64,000 bases of DNA from Pedobacter ginsengisoli. Lineage in GTDB: Bacteria > Bacteroidota > Bacteroidia > Sphingobacteriales > Sphingobacteriaceae. The stretch is taken from positions 496,001 through 560,000 of the forward strand of contig NZ_JASSYX010000001.1 in the NCBI RefSeq assembly GCF_030244015.1. The letters run 5' to 3'. This document shows positions 1 to 9,468 of this stretch, one piece after another; positions within the stretch are counted from its first letter, which is position 1, and every line of letters begins with the position of its first letter. The notes beneath the pieces were generated by a model. It worked only from the letters and a program-made list of their open reading frames with translations, was not told the DNA's origin and ran no database searches. Position numbers and translations under genes: made by a program.

Positions 1-195
1 GCGTTCGACAAGTTTGTGCCAGCGGAACAAGTTGAAGCTGTAAAAACACATTTCGCAAGTGTGATGCCGATAGGCAGGATTGGACAACCATCTGATATTG
101 GTAATACAGCGGTATTTCTTGCTTCAGACGATTCTTCCTTTATGTTGGGTGCCGAACTCCTGGTCGACGGTGGCATGACTTATCTATCTAAATAA
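1..195 (+). CDS. SDR family oxidoreductase, C-terminal part (5' end outside window)
   Basis: Reading frame 1 is open from the first base to TAA at 193-195. It encodes the last 64 residues of a classical short-chain dehydrogenase/reductase. The C-terminal signature is clear: [20 protein letters not shown] (acidic/Pro loop and helix after the active site), then a segment ending in [10 protein letters not shown], the usual end of FabG-like proteins. The Rossmann nucleotide-binding and YxxxK catalytic parts lie upstream of the window, so substrate and cofactor cannot be told. A second SDR start follows after 7 bases, so this was probably a tandem SDR pair. Confidence 0.85.
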   Translation, partial: AFDKFVPAEQVEAVKTHFASVMPIGRIGQPSDIGNTAVFLASDDSSFMLGAELLVDGGMTYLSK

Positions 196-202
196 TTTCA
201 AA

Positions 203-310
203 ATGAATAAATTAAAAAATAAAGTAGCGGTTGTTACCGGTGCTTCAAAAGGAATAGGTGCGGCTATAGCAAAATATTTTGCTGCAGAAGGTGCAAAAGT
301 TGTAGTGGTA
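203..310 (+). pseudogene. SDR oxidoreductase, N-terminal fragment only
   Basis: ATG at 203 begins a textbook SDR N-terminus: [20 protein letters not shown] with the TGxxxGxG NAD(P)-binding loop, followed by the second beta strand (AEGAKVVVV). Homology stops at about base 310. The frame then runs into the complement of the methionine aminopeptidase gene and ends at 433 without any SDR core. No remaining SDR sequence is visible further right, so the gene was cut by a deletion or rearrangement whose right-hand edge is the 3' end of the aminopeptidase gene at 320. The fragment keeps about 36 of an expected 250 codons and cannot be an active enzyme. Confidence 0.8.
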
Positions 311-319
311 TGTATGGCT

Positions 320-1141
320 CTATATTCCATTCGCCGCTGTCAGAATTATTGGCTTGCCGGAGGTGATCAGTATCGTGTGTTCATGCTGGGCTACAAATCC
401 TCCTTCATTGCCTTCAAAAGCCCAGCCATCTGACATGGTTTTAATATGTTTAGATCTTGTGGAGATAAATGTTTCGATAGCAACCACAGAATCTTTTCTG
501 AATCGCCTGCTGTCAAAGCGGTCGTAAAAATTCATGATCCCGTCGGGTGCTTCGTGTAAGCTTCGTCCGACCCCGTGGCCTCCTAAATCCCGGATAACAG
601 TATATCCTGTTTTCCGGGCTTTGGTTTCGATAAGCTTGCCAATATCGGCGATCTTTATGCCTCCGCTAATTTGAGAAATCGCATAAAGTAATATTTCTTT
701 TGATGTATCTATCAGATGCTGTAAGTTCTGAACATCCTCTCCGACAATAAATGAACATCCATTGTCAGACCAAAAGCCATCGAGTTCAGCAGATACATCA
801 ATGTTAACGACATCTCCATTTTTCAAAATGACTTTATCTGAAGGGATACCATGAGCAAACTCTTTGTTGACACTGATGCAGCTGTAACCGGGGAATCCGT
901 AGGTTTCAAATGGGGCAGACTTTGCACCAAGAGCTTCTAACAGTTGCCTTCCGTATTCGTCTGTGTCTTTTGTGGATAGGCCAATCTGAGCAAATGTTCT
1001 CATTTTTCGTAAGGTAAGTGCAACAGCGTCACTCACTTTCTTCATACCCTGTAGCTCTTCTTCTGTTTTTATAACCATATCCCATTTTGTTTTTACAAAG
1101 TTAGGGGTATTGGAACTGTGCTCATAGTAAATATTAGACAT
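320..1141 (-). CDS. map: Methionine aminopeptidase, type I
   Basis: Removes the initiator methionine from nascent proteins using a two-metal centre. The pita-bread fold ligands are present: Asp in [18 protein letters not shown] (two Asp), His in [12 protein letters not shown], Glu in VVAIETF and Glu in AQHEHTI. The start at 1141 is chosen because AAGGAG lies 9 bases upstream; an in-frame ATG at 1078 would give the shorter usual N-terminus and an upstream one at 1186 overlaps the divergent regulator. The gene is not beside secY or infA, the usual place of the housekeeping copy, so this is probably an accessory paralogue. It is divergent from the AraC gene and its 3' end abuts the truncated SDR. 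Confidence 0.9.
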   Translation of the reverse strand: MSNIYYEHSSNTPNFVKTKWDMVIKTEEELQGMKKVSDAVALTLRKMRTFAQIGLSTKDTDEYGRQLLEALGAKSAPFETYGFPGYSCISVNKEFAHGIPSDKVILKNGDVVNIDVSAELDGFWSDNGCSFIVGEDVQNLQHLIDTSKEILLYAISQISGGIKIADIGKLIETKARKTGYTVIRDLGGHGVGRSLHEAPDGIMNFYDRFDSRRFRKDSVVAIETFISTRSKHIKTMSDGWAFEGNEGGFVAQHEHTILITSGKPIILTAANGI

Positions 1142-1184
1142 GACATTATTCTCCTTACAATAGCATTTCCCGTAAATTTGCGGC

Positions 1185-2024
1185 ATGCCAATAAATTATC
1201 TGAAGAAGATACAACTGGGAGAATTTAATAAAGACGGTTATAGAATATGCCCTTCAAAAGCGGTTGAATCTGTTATCGAAGGGTTTTATGTTTTCTCCAG
1301 AGATCCTGAGAATCATACAGATCTTATTTTCAATGATGGTTTTCCTGTGCTGGTGTTTTTGCAAAGTCGCGAAGATGCAGTGAAGGTAACACGGCAAAAT
1401 GGATCATTTGAAATTAAAGGGGCATGGGCAAGCGCGGGCCCGATCAGGAATATATATGTAAAATACAGCAGTAAAGCAGAACAGGTTTTTATAGTTCGTT
1501 TCTATCCCGGGGCTTTCTATCGGTTATTTGGTTTAGACGCTCAGTATTTCAGACGCAATCCGGTTGCCCCATTTGAATATATCGCTAATAACAATGGCTT
1601 TAGCCTGGCAAAATTTTTTGAATGCAATTCTATTGAAGAAAAGGCGGCATTTGTCGGATCGTATGTCGGGCATTCTTTTACCGGAACCGACACCTCTGGA
1701 ATCTTACATAAAACATTGGACTATATTCACAAAATAAAAGGGAAAGGTACTGTACGGAATGTGACCAAAGATGCTGGTGTAAATTATAAGTGGCTGGAAA
1801 GGAATTTTGCACAGCATATTGGACTCCTGCCCAAAGAATACATTCAGCTCCAGCGCTTTATGCATGCGTACCTTGACCTTGTTGGATGGAGAGATGTAGA
1901 TTTGATGCGCATCGCGATATCAAACGGGTACTACGACTCAAACCACTTTCTGAAAGATTTTAAAGCCTATACCGGAAAAACCCCGCTGGAATATCTTAGA
2001 CTTCAGGCACAGCCTGCAAGCTGA
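1185..2024 (+). CDS. AraC family transcriptional regulator with N-terminal sensing domain
   Basis: A 279-residue protein. The C-terminal third (about residues 185-275) holds the double helix-turn-helix of AraC/XylS regulators; the second helix pair reads IAISNGYYDSNHFLKDFKAY followed by TGKTPLEY. The first 160 residues resemble the DUF6597-type domain found at the N-terminus of many Bacteroidota AraC proteins (VFLQSREDAVKVT; FYPGAFYRLFGLDAQ). The gene is divergent from map with its start codon less than 50 bases away, so it may control map. The ligand is unknown. It ends directly against the stop of the SGNH hydrolase on the other strand (convergent). Confidence 0.85.
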   Translation: MPINYLKKIQLGEFNKDGYRICPSKAVESVIEGFYVFSRDPENHTDLIFNDGFPVLVFLQSREDAVKVTRQNGSFEIKGAWASAGPIRNIYVKYSSKAEQVFIVRFYPGAFYRLFGLDAQYFRRNPVAPFEYIANNNGFSLAKFFECNSIEEKAAFVGSYVGHSFTGTDTSGILHKTLDYIHKIKGKGTVRNVTKDAGVNYKWLERNFAQHIGLLPKEYIQLQRFMHAYLDLVGWRDVDLMRIAISNGYYDSNHFLKDFKAYTGKTPLEYLRLQAQPAS

Positions 2025-3296
2025 TCATTTTACTTCCTTTATCGTATTCATGCTTTGTGCAAGATTGATTAAAGGATCGGAAACACTTACTTTTTTCCCG
2101 TCGAGCGGCGCGTATAATTCAAGACTTGATTTTAACAGGGAATCTTTTGCGAGATATTTGATTTCATCCGGATTCATGGCCGATCTGTAGAACAGCCAGT
2201 TTTTATAAGCCAGCTTTTTGGGAATATCGGTCCCGCCGATCCTGACACTGGTAGTTACCAGTTTTTCGGCTAATGTGCCTTGTAAAGTGCTGTCGCAATA
2301 AAGCATGGTGACCCCTTTTGCATAATAATGTGTGACAATGACTTTGTGCCATTTGCCATCATTGACTATACTGGTTCCGCTGACAGCTTCTGACCCGGGC
2401 GATGAATAAACAAGCCGCCCTTCTTTATTGACTGAGATTGTTCCTTTTCCTGCAGCATTGGTAAGCTGGAGCAATACTCCGGAATCACCTGTCTTAAAGC
2501 TGATGGCTGTGGTAAATGGATGCACAATATTTTCCGGAGTAAATAGCAGTGATTTGCTTTCAGACCTGTTTTTAGCTGACTTAATATAAGAGCCTTTTAT
2601 TCTTTTAGGCATTGGCTTCCTGCTTTCCAGGGCATCAAACAATGAGGGGACAATGGTATAAGACATCTCTGTATGTCCGGCATCGTTTGGATGAAATCCG
2701 TCATCCCAAAACCCATTCACCCAATGACCGGAAAGATCATCTATTGCACCAAGCAGGTTGATACTTGGGACATCCCATGTATGGATTAACAGGTTCATTT
2801 TTTTTATAAAACTGTAGTCCCTTTCATTGTAGTCGTTCCGGGTATAACTATTTGTAATGACGGGAGTGTAACCGTCAGCTCTTGCTTTGCTGATCAGGAT
2901 TTTGATGTTCTTTTCAAACTGATCGAACATCGGTTGTCCTTTTTCATGAATGCCTTCATTGCCCAATGCCAGCGCAAAAATGACGTATTTGCCATTTTGC
3001 GGTAAGAAGTCGGTTTTATACCTGTTCAGTACTTTTACGGTGTTGTCTCCTCCAATACTTATATTGACGGTTTCCCATACATAGCCACTTGCCGAAGTAC
3101 GATTTTTGAGGATATCTGAAAATAAACTGGTATATCCTTTATGGTTGGTAGCGCCCTGGCCGTACGGAACAGAAGAGCCGAAATAAACAATCTTTAAATG
3201 ATTTTCGGGCGGTTTTGGCTGCTGGCTTTTTGCGGCAAATGAGAGGAGGGCCGCTAAGACGAATATTAATCCTTTTTTAAAATAGTTGTATGGCAT
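2025..3296 (-). CDS. Secreted SGNH hydrolase with C-terminal LamG-like domain
   Basis: Residues 1-24 form a signal peptide (hydrophobic stretch LIFVLAALLSFAAKS). Residues 30-215 are an SGNH/GDSL esterase: block I is GSSVPYGQGA (Ser nucleophile), a Gly/Asn block follows in ISIGGDN and ALALGNEGIH, and block V has Asp and His in DDGFHPNDAGH. Residues 245-420 look like a concanavalin/LamG jelly roll (VNDGKWHKVIVTHYY, VRIGGTDIP). Probably a periplasmic or surface carbohydrate esterase, for instance removing acetyl groups from polysaccharide; the substrate is not visible. It has no operon partners, being convergent with the AraC gene and divergent from msrA. Confidence 0.8.
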   Translation of the reverse strand: MPYNYFKKGLIFVLAALLSFAAKSQQPKPPENHLKIVYFGSSVPYGQGATNHKGYTSLFSDILKNRTSASGYVWETVNISIGGDNTVKVLNRYKTDFLPQNGKYVIFALALGNEGIHEKGQPMFDQFEKNIKILISKARADGYTPVITNSYTRNDYNERDYSFIKKMNLLIHTWDVPSINLLGAIDDLSGHWVNGFWDDGFHPNDAGHTEMSYTIVPSLFDALESRKPMPKRIKGSYIKSAKNRSESKSLLFTPENIVHPFTTAISFKTGDSGVLLQLTNAAGKGTISVNKEGRLVYSSPGSEAVSGTSIVNDGKWHKVIVTHYYAKGVTMLYCDSTLQGTLAEKLVTTSVRIGGTDIPKKLAYKNWLFYRSAMNPDEIKYLAKDSLLKSSLELYAPLDGKKVSVSDPLINLAQSMNTIKEVK

Positions 3297-3380
3297 TGTT
3301 CGATTAATTTTAGGAATTCCTCATGATATGATGCTTTCGGCAATTCAATTTGCAAGCTTAATGTAGAAATAAAATCACAA

Positions 3381-3412
3381 TTTCGAATAGAAAAGATAAA
3401 GATGTAGCTTTG
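3381..3412 (+). promoter_or_regulatory. Bacteroidota-type promoter of msrA
   Basis: TTTC at 3381-3384 (consensus -33 TTTG), 20 bases, then TAGCTTTG at 3405-3412, an exact TAnnTTTG -7 element. The msrA ATG is 24 bases further on, with a purine-rich AAGGA just before it. Confidence 0.55.
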
Positions 3413-3435
3413 TTCAACAAAAAAAGGATAGTTAT

Positions 3436-3927
3436 ATGAATACTGAAAAAGCCATACTGGCCGGCGGTTGTTTTTGGGGAGTTGAAGAACTGATCAGGCA
3501 TTATCCCGGGGTCATTTCAACAGTGGTCGGATATACCGGCGGGGATGTTCCTAATGCAACTTACCGGAATCACGGAACACATGCTGAGGGAATTGAGATC
3601 ATATTTGATCCCGCACAGCTGCCGTATCGTAAACTTCTTGAATATTTCTTTCAGATCCATGACCCTACAACGCGAAATCGCCAGGGAAATGATATAGGGA
3701 CATCTTATCGCTCGGCCATTTTTTATCAGGATGAAACACAGCGCGAAACCGCTAATGCACTGATCGCTGAGATGGACGCTTCAGGTGTCTGGCCGGGTAA
3801 AGTGGTAACTGAAGTTGTGCCGGCAGGAGATTTCTGGAATGCTGAAGCCGAACACCAGGATTATTTGCAGAAGAACCCCAATGGATATACCTGTCATTAT
3901 GAGCGCCCAAATTGGAAAATGGGTTAG
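3436..3927 (+). CDS. msrA: Peptide-methionine (S)-S-oxide reductase MsrA
   Basis: Reduces the S-epimer of methionine sulfoxide in proteins and in free form. The catalytic motif GGCFWGVEE lies at residues 10-18 with the nucleophilic Cys, and the family signatures [20 protein letters not shown] and YRSAIFYQ follow. At 163 residues it has the usual length of the single-domain enzyme, and no MsrB domain is fused. It is monocistronic, with its own promoter and a hairpin terminator. The resolving cysteine is probably the one in YTCHYERP near the C-terminus. Confidence 0.96.
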   Translation: MNTEKAILAGGCFWGVEELIRHYPGVISTVVGYTGGDVPNATYRNHGTHAEGIEIIFDPAQLPYRKLLEYFFQIHDPTTRNRQGNDIGTSYRSAIFYQDETQRETANALIAEMDASGVWPGKVVTEVVPAGDFWNAEAEHQDYLQKNPNGYTCHYERPNWKMG

Positions 3928-3951
3928 CCATATATTTGATTGAGAATAAAT

Positions 3952-3987
3952 AAAGCCTGTTGAAAGAATAATCAGCAGGCTTTTTTA
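3952..3987 (+). terminator. Rho-independent terminator after msrA
   Basis: AAGCCTGTTGA at 3953-3963 pairs with TCAGCAGGCTT at 3972-3982 with one mismatch, followed by a run of T. It begins about 25 bases after the msrA stop. Confidence 0.75.
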
Positions 3988-4081
3988 TGTCCTGGGTTTT
4001 TCGTCTGTTGAAGTACTGCTGTATAAATATCACCCGAGCCAGCTGCGGGTACACCCGGCTTGACATTATTTTAAAATAAAG

Positions 4082-4111
4082 TTTGTTAATACAGATTTAG
4101 TTGTATGTTTG
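4082..4111 (+). promoter_or_regulatory. Promoter of the GntR-slipin operon
   Basis: TTTG at 4082-4085, an 18-base spacer, then TATGTTTG at 4104-4111, matching TTTG / TAnnTTTG exactly. The expected start point falls inside the AT palindrome at 4111-4128. Confidence 0.65.
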
Positions 4112-4128
4112 TAATATATATATAGTAC
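4111..4128 (+). promoter_or_regulatory. Palindromic operator candidate of the YtrA-type repressor
   Basis: The 18-base sequence GTAATATATATATAGTAC has 8 of 9 complementary pairs around its centre. It begins at the last base of the -7 element and ends 15 bases before the GntR start codon, where a bound repressor would block transcription initiation. YtrA-subfamily regulators commonly bind AT-rich palindromes in their own promoter, so autorepression is the simplest reading. This is inference from position and symmetry. Confidence 0.5.
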
Positions 4129-4143
4129 AATAGAACTTTAAAT

Positions 4144-4509
4144 ATGATCGACTTTAAATTAGATCCCAAAACCGGCACTCCATTTTACCGGCAAATCATA
4201 GATCAGATCAAGTTTGGAATTTCTGCCGGAAACTTGAAAACGGGGGAACAGTTGCCTACGGTACGTTCATTGGCTGTAGATTTAAAAGTTAATTTAAATA
4301 CAGTTGCTAAAGCCTATAAGGAGCTGGAGATTCAACGAATTTTGGAAACGCAGCAGGGGACCGGAACATTTATCAATACCATAAAAATCCAAATAACTGA
4401 CCAGGAGCGAAATGCCAAGTTAAAGGACATTTGTAATGAGTTTACCTCCATTGCATTCAGCTATGGTTTTACAATAGATGACATTATTAACCAAATTAAA
4501 AAAACATAA
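4144..4509 (+). CDS. GntR family transcriptional regulator, YtrA subfamily
   Basis: A 121-residue protein: N-terminal winged helix (PFYRQIIDQIKFGISAGNLK, then GEQLPTVRSLAVDLKVNLNT and the QQGTGTFI wing), plus only about 45 residues of helical tail. That short tail, rather than a FadR/HutC/MocR effector domain, defines the YtrA subfamily, which usually represses a linked transporter or membrane protein operon. Here the linked gene is the slipin, whose ATG is one base after this stop, so the two are surely co-transcribed and translationally coupled. A promoter and a palindrome that could be its operator lie upstream. Confidence 0.9.
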   Translation: MIDFKLDPKTGTPFYRQIIDQIKFGISAGNLKTGEQLPTVRSLAVDLKVNLNTVAKAYKELEIQRILETQQGTGTFINTIKIQITDQERNAKLKDICNEFTSIAFSYGFTIDDIINQIKKT

Positions 4510-4510
4510 G

Positions 4511-5413
4511 ATGATCACTAAAAAGAATACAAAGTTAGGGCTTAACCCAATTTCAGCAACGGTTTTTCTTGCCCTGGTCGGAATATCAATTGCACTCTTT
4601 TATTTTGACTACACAAATGTCCTGGTATTTATCTCGTCACTGCTCATTTCGCTGATTCTGGCCAATGGCCTTTGCATAGCCGATCAGTGGGAAAAGGCGG
4701 TTGTTTTGAGGATGGGCAAGTACAAAGGTCTGAAAGGACCTGGAATATTTTTTATCGTTCCGATCATCGATAAAGTAGATAATTACATTGATCAGCGGGT
4801 CAGGGTCACCGAATTTAAAGCAGAGCAAACGCTGACAAAAGATACGGTCCCGGTTAATGTTGATGCCGTTGTCTATTGGACAGTCTGGGATGTCGAAAAA
4901 GCCGCACTGGAAGTACAGGAGTACGAAACTGCGATTTCTTATATCGCACAGACCGGTTTAAGGGATGTGATCGGTAAACATGAACTGGCGGAATTGCTGC
5001 AGGAAAGAGATAAAGTTGCCGAAGTCTTTCAAAAAATGCTGGATGAACACACCAGCCCCTGGGGCATTACCTGCCAGAATGTGGGGATTAAAGACATTAT
5101 TATCCCGCAAACATTGGCCGATGCGATGAGCAAGGAAGCGCAGGCAGAAAGAGAGCGCCGGGCAAGGGTAATTCTCGGGACTGCAGAAACAGAAATTGCA
5201 GAGAAATTTGGAAAGGCAAGCGAACAGTATATCAATAATCCTGTCGCCCTGCATCTCAGAGGAATGAATATGTTATTTGAAGGTTTGAAGGAAAAAGGAT
5301 CAATGGTCATTGTGCCAAGTTCGGCACTGGATTCTATGAATCTGGGTGCTATGGGCGGTTTGATCTCTTTGGCAAAATCAAATGAACAGCAGCAGGGTCA
5401 CCGTGAAGAGTAA
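4511..5413 (+). CDS. Slipin (stomatin/SPFH family) membrane protein
   Basis: A 300-residue stomatin-like protein. Residues 15-55 contain a hydrophobic hairpin (two closely spaced membrane segments); then comes the SPFH/Band 7 domain with typical phrases GIFFIVPIIDKVDNYIDQRV, VNVDAVVYWTV and GIKDIIIPQTLADAMSKEA, and a coiled helical stretch rich in A/E/R (QAERERRARVILGTAETEIA). Members oligomerise on the inner membrane and form raft-like domains or regulate membrane proteases. No NfeD partner is next to it. The start at 4511 is preferred over an upstream in-frame one at 4478, which would overlap the regulator by 32 bases. Probably under control of the YtrA regulator. Confidence 0.88.
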   Translation: MITKKNTKLGLNPISATVFLALVGISIALFYFDYTNVLVFISSLLISLILANGLCIADQWEKAVVLRMGKYKGLKGPGIFFIVPIIDKVDNYIDQRVRVTEFKAEQTLTKDTVPVNVDAVVYWTVWDVEKAALEVQEYETAISYIAQTGLRDVIGKHELAELLQERDKVAEVFQKMLDEHTSPWGITCQNVGIKDIIIPQTLADAMSKEAQAERERRARVILGTAETEIAEKFGKASEQYINNPVALHLRGMNMLFEGLKEKGSMVIVPSSALDSMNLGAMGGLISLAKSNEQQQGHREE

Positions 5414-6370
5414 CTATAGATCGCGGAATACATTCTGAAAAATGATCTGCTGCCCTTTTATTAAAGCTTCATCGGCATCCATTGATCCCATAATATTGAC
5501 TCCCGTGATTTCGCAAGCCAGGGTATAAAGAGGTAGGTGTGTTGCGCCGCCCAGCAGGTAAACAGGAACCGAAGGTTTTAACTCCTTTAGTTCCGAACCG
5601 ATGAGCAGGCCACTCAGGTAATAGAGGTTCTGTTGTTTAGAAATGTTTTTTAGTACCTGATTGGTACGCACCATAAAGCTGGCATGGAGCAGATCTGAAT
5701 GTTGGCTTGCCTCAATGCCCTTTATGAAATTTTCACGGTTCAAAGGGTCATTAAAATCTCCGCCTTTTTCAACAGATGCCGACAATATACTTTTTGTAGA
5801 AAGCAGGTCAAAAAACTCACCCGTCATAAATGTTTTGAAACTAACGGCCTGCTGATCTTTTATGATGATGTGCTTCGGATGCGTTCCGGGGAGAATAACC
5901 AGTTGTTCTTGTCCGGTGCTGCCTAAATCAGGCGCGCAACCTATTATTTTTGTCTCCTCTCCCCGCATGACATCATCTTCTGTCCTGGCTCCTGATATAA
6001 CAATGAGGGGGTTCAGATTATTATTATTTAATGATCTTACTTCCAGGTCAGAGCCATCTGTCTGAAACGGAAATTCTTTGTAAGGCAGATCGATGAGGCC
6101 AATTGTAGAGGAAGCCATCCCAGACAACATTACAGGAATCCCATCCAGAAGAATACTGGTTTTCTGGCTCAACTGGCTGATCTGGTCATTGAGAAAGGCA
6201 GTATAATAGGAGATACGATCCGGATTGCCCGGACTTTCCTGCCAGGATTTAAATGTTCCTGATATGCCCTGGTCGTTCTTTATTGAAGCAATTGTCTTCA
6301 GGTCTTTCGTATCGATCAGCCGAAGCCTGAATGCGCTTGTTCCCCAGTCACAGCTTAAAAACTTATCCAT
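5414..6370 (-). CDS. dgoK: 2-dehydro-3-deoxygalactonokinase
   Basis: Phosphorylates 2-dehydro-3-deoxy-galactonate (KDGal) to KDPGal. 318 residues, DgoK family of the ASKHA kinases: phosphate-1 motif SCDWGTSAFRLRLID at residues 5-20, VMLSGMASSTIGL near 100, VISGARTEDDVMRGEE, LILPGTHPKH-like block and the adenosine motif YLLGGATHLPLY near the C-terminus. The start at 6370 overlaps the transporter's stop by 8 bases (ATGGATAA), so the two are translationally coupled; a longer frame back to 6424 would intrude into the transporter. It is the last gene of the galactonate operon. Confidence 0.9.
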   Translation of the reverse strand: MDKFLSCDWGTSAFRLRLIDTKDLKTIASIKNDQGISGTFKSWQESPGNPDRISYYTAFLNDQISQLSQKTSILLDGIPVMLSGMASSTIGLIDLPYKEFPFQTDGSDLEVRSLNNNNLNPLIVISGARTEDDVMRGEETKIIGCAPDLGSTGQEQLVILPGTHPKHIIIKDQQAVSFKTFMTGEFFDLLSTKSILSASVEKGGDFNDPLNRENFIKGIEASQHSDLLHASFMVRTNQVLKNISKQQNLYYLSGLLIGSELKELKPSVPVYLLGGATHLPLYTLACEITGVNIMGSMDADEALIKGQQIIFQNVFRDL

Positions 6371-7679
6371 CAATCTGCTTTTCCGGTGATACCATGTTGC
6401 CATTTGATTTGATACGTTCCACATTGCCCACCAGGAAAAGATAAGAACAGGCTCCTAAAAATCCCAGCAGGGCGACAAAGATCAATGCCGGGGCGAAGTT
6501 GCCGCCACTGGCCAGCAGACCGATCACTATGGGCACAATAATCCCGGAAAGCTGTCCGATAAAATTGAATACGCCGCCTGTGATGTTAATGAGGTGTTTC
6601 GGCGCGAGGCTTGAGACAAAGATCCAGGTTATGGAAGCAAAGCCCACCCCAAAAAAAGACAATGACATAAAGAAAATGATCAATCCGGGAGTATTTACAT
6701 AATTGGCACCAAGAATGAATACCGAGGTCAATAGTCCGATGATTATAGGCCGTTTGCGGGCCTTGGCTGCGGAAACACCTTTTTTTATGAGGTAATCTGA
6801 AAGAAAACCCGAACACAACACACCAGTAAATGCTGCAAGATAAGGTACCGATGCCCAGTATCCGGATTTGATGAAATCCAAGCCCCGGTAATCAACCAGG
6901 TACTTGGGAAACCAGGTCAGGAAAAACCATAAAGTAGAGTTGACGGCAAACTGGCCAATGTAAATGCCCCATAGCTTTCTGTGAGACAAGACTTCTTTAA
7001 GATCTGCCCATTTAAACTTCTTCTTTTCGGTATCTTCAGTTGACTTTCCATCCAATAAACCGCCTCCGCTTTCGATGTGTTTAAGCTCAGCCTCGTTTAC
7101 TTTTTTGTGTTTTAATGGATCGCGGTAAAAAATGTACCATATGATCCCCCAAAGTATACCAATTAAACCAGTTACGACAAACAAGCCCTTCCAGCCAACG
7201 TGCAGTTGGATCTTTGAAAGTACAGGCATTAAAAAAGCCAGCCCCAGGAACTGCCCCGAGGTATACACTGCAATGGCAGAGGCCCGCTCATTGTCAGGAA
7301 ACCAATTGCTGACCACTCTGTTGTTAATCGGAAATGCCGGTGCTTCAAACGCACCTGTAGCCATCCTGAGTCCAAATAAAGTAACGAAACCTCTGGCGAA
7401 ACCTTGTGCAACAGTGGCAAAGGACCAGGTAATTAAACTAAAGGCATACAACACACGCGGACTGAAGCGGTTGACCAATATTCCCCCGGGGATTTGAAAC
7501 AAAAGATAAGTCCAGCTAAAGGCAGAAAAGATCAGTCCCATTTGTACCGGTGAAAATTTAAACTCCTTGCTGATCTCAGAAGCAGCAACGGCCAGATTGC
7601 TTCTGTCCATGTAATTGATCACTACATTCACAAATATGAGGAACAGGATCTGGTACCGGATCTTTGTTGGCTTTACCAT
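6363..7679 (-). CDS. MFS transporter, anion:cation symporter family (galactonate/hexuronate type)
   Basis: 438 residues with about 12 membrane segments. Signature of the ACS family (DgoT/ExuT-like): [19 protein letters not shown] at the end of helix 1, and [18 protein letters not shown] in the loop and helix after the first half of the N-domain. The central hydrophilic loop (around residues 195-225) is typical. By context it imports D-galactonate with protons. Both ends overlap their neighbours (dehydratase stop with its start, its stop with the kinase start), which marks it as the middle of the operon. Substrate is inferred from neighbours, not from sequence alone. Confidence 0.85.
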   Translation of the reverse strand: MVKPTKIRYQILFLIFVNVVINYMDRSNLAVAASEISKEFKFSPVQMGLIFSAFSWTYLLFQIPGGILVNRFSPRVLYAFSLITWSFATVAQGFARGFVTLFGLRMATGAFEAPAFPINNRVVSNWFPDNERASAIAVYTSGQFLGLAFLMPVLSKIQLHVGWKGLFVVTGLIGILWGIIWYIFYRDPLKHKKVNEAELKHIESGGGLLDGKSTEDTEKKKFKWADLKEVLSHRKLWGIYIGQFAVNSTLWFFLTWFPKYLVDYRGLDFIKSGYWASVPYLAAFTGVLCSGFLSDYLIKKGVSAAKARKRPIIIGLLTSVFILGANYVNTPGLIIFFMSLSFFGVGFASITWIFVSSLAPKHLINITGGVFNFIGQLSGIIVPIVIGLLASGGNFAPALIFVALLGFLGACSYLFLVGNVERIKSNGNMVSPEKQIDG

Positions 7680-8821
7680 TCTGCTATGCTCCCATCTTCA
7701 TGTCTCCAAACGGGATTTCTCCAGTTGTGCCCAACTTCAGCCATTTTCCGGACATGATCTTCATTAATTTCAATACCCAGGCCAGGTTGATAAGGGATAT
7801 TCACATAGCCTTTATCGTATTCAAATACAGTTTTGTCGGTTAAGTAATCCAGCAGGTCACTGCCCTGGTTATAGTGTATGCCCAAACTTTGTTCCTGTAT
7901 AAAAGCATTGTGGCAGGTCGCGTCAACCTGCAAACAGGCCGCCAGCGCAATCGGGCCAAGCGGACAATGCGGGGCTGCGGCTACATCAAAGGCTTCGGCC
8001 ATGGAGATGATTTTTTTGCACTCCGTGATGCCGCCTGCATGAGACACATCCGGCTGGATGATGTCCACATATCCTTCTTTCAATAAGGTCTTAAACTGCC
8101 ACTTGGAAAACATCCTTTCCCCGGTGGCGATGGGAATAGAAACATGGTTGGCAATTTCCCGTAAGTCTTCATTGTTTTCCGGCAATACGGGCTCCTCAAT
8201 AAACATAGGTCGGTACTGCTCCAGCTCTTTGGCAAGGATCTTTGCCATTGGCTTGTGCACGCGGCCGTGAAAATCAATCCCGATTCCAAATGCCGGGCCC
8301 ACAGCTTCCCTTACAGCAGCGATGCGGGCGATGGCCTGGTCTATTTTGTCATAACTGTCCACATATTGCAATTCCTCCGTAGCATTCATTTTTACGGCAA
8401 GGAAACCTTGTTCGGCCATTTTCCTTGCTGCCAGCCCTACTTCTGCAGGGCGGTCGCCGCCGATCCAGGAATAAACCTTCATTTTATCCCTTGCCTTTCC
8501 ACCCAGCAGCTGATGAACTGGTGCGTTAAAGAATTTACCTTTAATGTCCCATAAAGCCTGGTCGATACCTGCAATCGCACTCATCAGAATTGGCCCGCCA
8601 CGATAAAACCCTGCCCGGTACATCACATTCCAATGGTCTTCGATATGCATCGGGTCTTTACCTACAAGATATTCCATAAGCTCGACCACAGCGGCTTTCA
8701 CTGTGGCGGCTTTACCTTCAATTACAGGTTCTCCCCAGCCTACGATGCCTTCGTCTGTTTCAATTTTTAAGAACAGCCATCTTGGCGGTACCTGGAATAA
8801 TTCGTAGCTTCTGATTTTCAT
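7673..8821 (-). CDS. dgoD: D-galactonate dehydratase (mandelate racemase/muconate lactonizing family)
   Basis: Dehydrates D-galactonate to 2-dehydro-3-deoxy-galactonate. 382 residues, the usual length for DgoD. The enolase-superfamily metal and catalytic residues are visible: Asp and His in [14 protein letters not shown], Glu in [11 protein letters not shown], Glu in [13 protein letters not shown] and the general-acid/base His in [14 protein letters not shown]. The N-terminus ([20 protein letters not shown]) matches galactonate dehydratases rather than mandelate racemase. Its stop overlaps the transporter start (AATGGTAA), and it follows the aldolase gene by 14 bases. Confidence 0.93.
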   Translation of the reverse strand: MKIRSYELFQVPPRWLFLKIETDEGIVGWGEPVIEGKAATVKAAVVELMEYLVGKDPMHIEDHWNVMYRAGFYRGGPILMSAIAGIDQALWDIKGKFFNAPVHQLLGGKARDKMKVYSWIGGDRPAEVGLAARKMAEQGFLAVKMNATEELQYVDSYDKIDQAIARIAAVREAVGPAFGIGIDFHGRVHKPMAKILAKELEQYRPMFIEEPVLPENNEDLREIANHVSIPIATGERMFSKWQFKTLLKEGYVDIIQPDVSHAGGITECKKIISMAEAFDVAAAPHCPLGPIALAACLQVDATCHNAFIQEQSLGIHYNQGSDLLDYLTDKTVFEYDKGYVNIPYQPGLGIEINEDHVRKMAEVGHNWRNPVWRHEDGSIAEW

Positions 8822-8835
8822 TTTCGGGATAGGAT

Positions 8836-9459
8836 TTAAGATTGAACTGTCTTAACAAAATTTTGTGCTTTTGCCGTCAGTTGTAAAAGGTATTCTTCTG
8901 TTATTTCTTCTTTGGTGTTTACCAGGGAACTGCCGACGCCGAATCCGACAGCGCCTGCATTTTTAAACGCTTTGATATTTTCAAGCGTGACGCCGCCTGT
9001 AGGCAAAAGCGGAATCTGCGGCAAAGGCCCGGCGATATCTTTTAAGTAGGAGGGGGATGTCGCAGGAAAGACCTTGACAATATCAGCACCATTTTTATAT
9101 GCATGATAGATTTCGGTGGCGGTATACGCGCCCGGGATATTGATGACCCCCAGGTTTTTAGCTGTATGAATGACCTCGAGGTCAACTATTGGAGAAAGCA
9201 GAAAGCTTGCTCCGGCCTCAACCGCTTTCCGGGCTGATTCCACATCTAAAACAGTCCCCGCACCAAGAATCATCCGATCGCCCATTTTATCTTTAACTTC
9301 TTTGATCACGTCCAGGGGGTCAGCAGAATTCATGGTGATTTCAAGGATCCGGATTCCACCGGCATACAATGCTTCGGCTATCTTTATCACATCATCAGGA
9401 TTTGCACCCCTTATGATGGCTATGATTTTATGTGCTAAGATCTGAGAAAGTATGGACAT
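8836..9459 (-). CDS. dgoA: 2-dehydro-3-deoxy-6-phosphogalactonate (KDPGal/KDPG) aldolase
   Basis: Class I aldolase splitting KDPGal to pyruvate and glyceraldehyde 3-phosphate. 207 residues forming a TIM barrel: catalytic Glu in [18 protein letters not shown], and the Schiff-base Lys in DIVKVFPAT, then [12 protein letters not shown] and GVGSSLV for phosphate binding. Sequence alone does not separate KDPG (eda) from KDPGal (dgoA) specificity; the adjacent DgoD and DgoK point to the galactonate product. It is not fused to the dehydratase. Confidence 0.88.
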   Translation of the reverse strand: MSILSQILAHKIIAIIRGANPDDVIKIAEALYAGGIRILEITMNSADPLDVIKEVKDKMGDRMILGAGTVLDVESARKAVEAGASFLLSPIVDLEVIHTAKNLGVINIPGAYTATEIYHAYKNGADIVKVFPATSPSYLKDIAGPLPQIPLLPTGGVTLENIKAFKNAGAVGFGVGSSLVNTKEEITEEYLLQLTAKAQNFVKTVQS

Positions 9460-9468
9460 GATATATAA

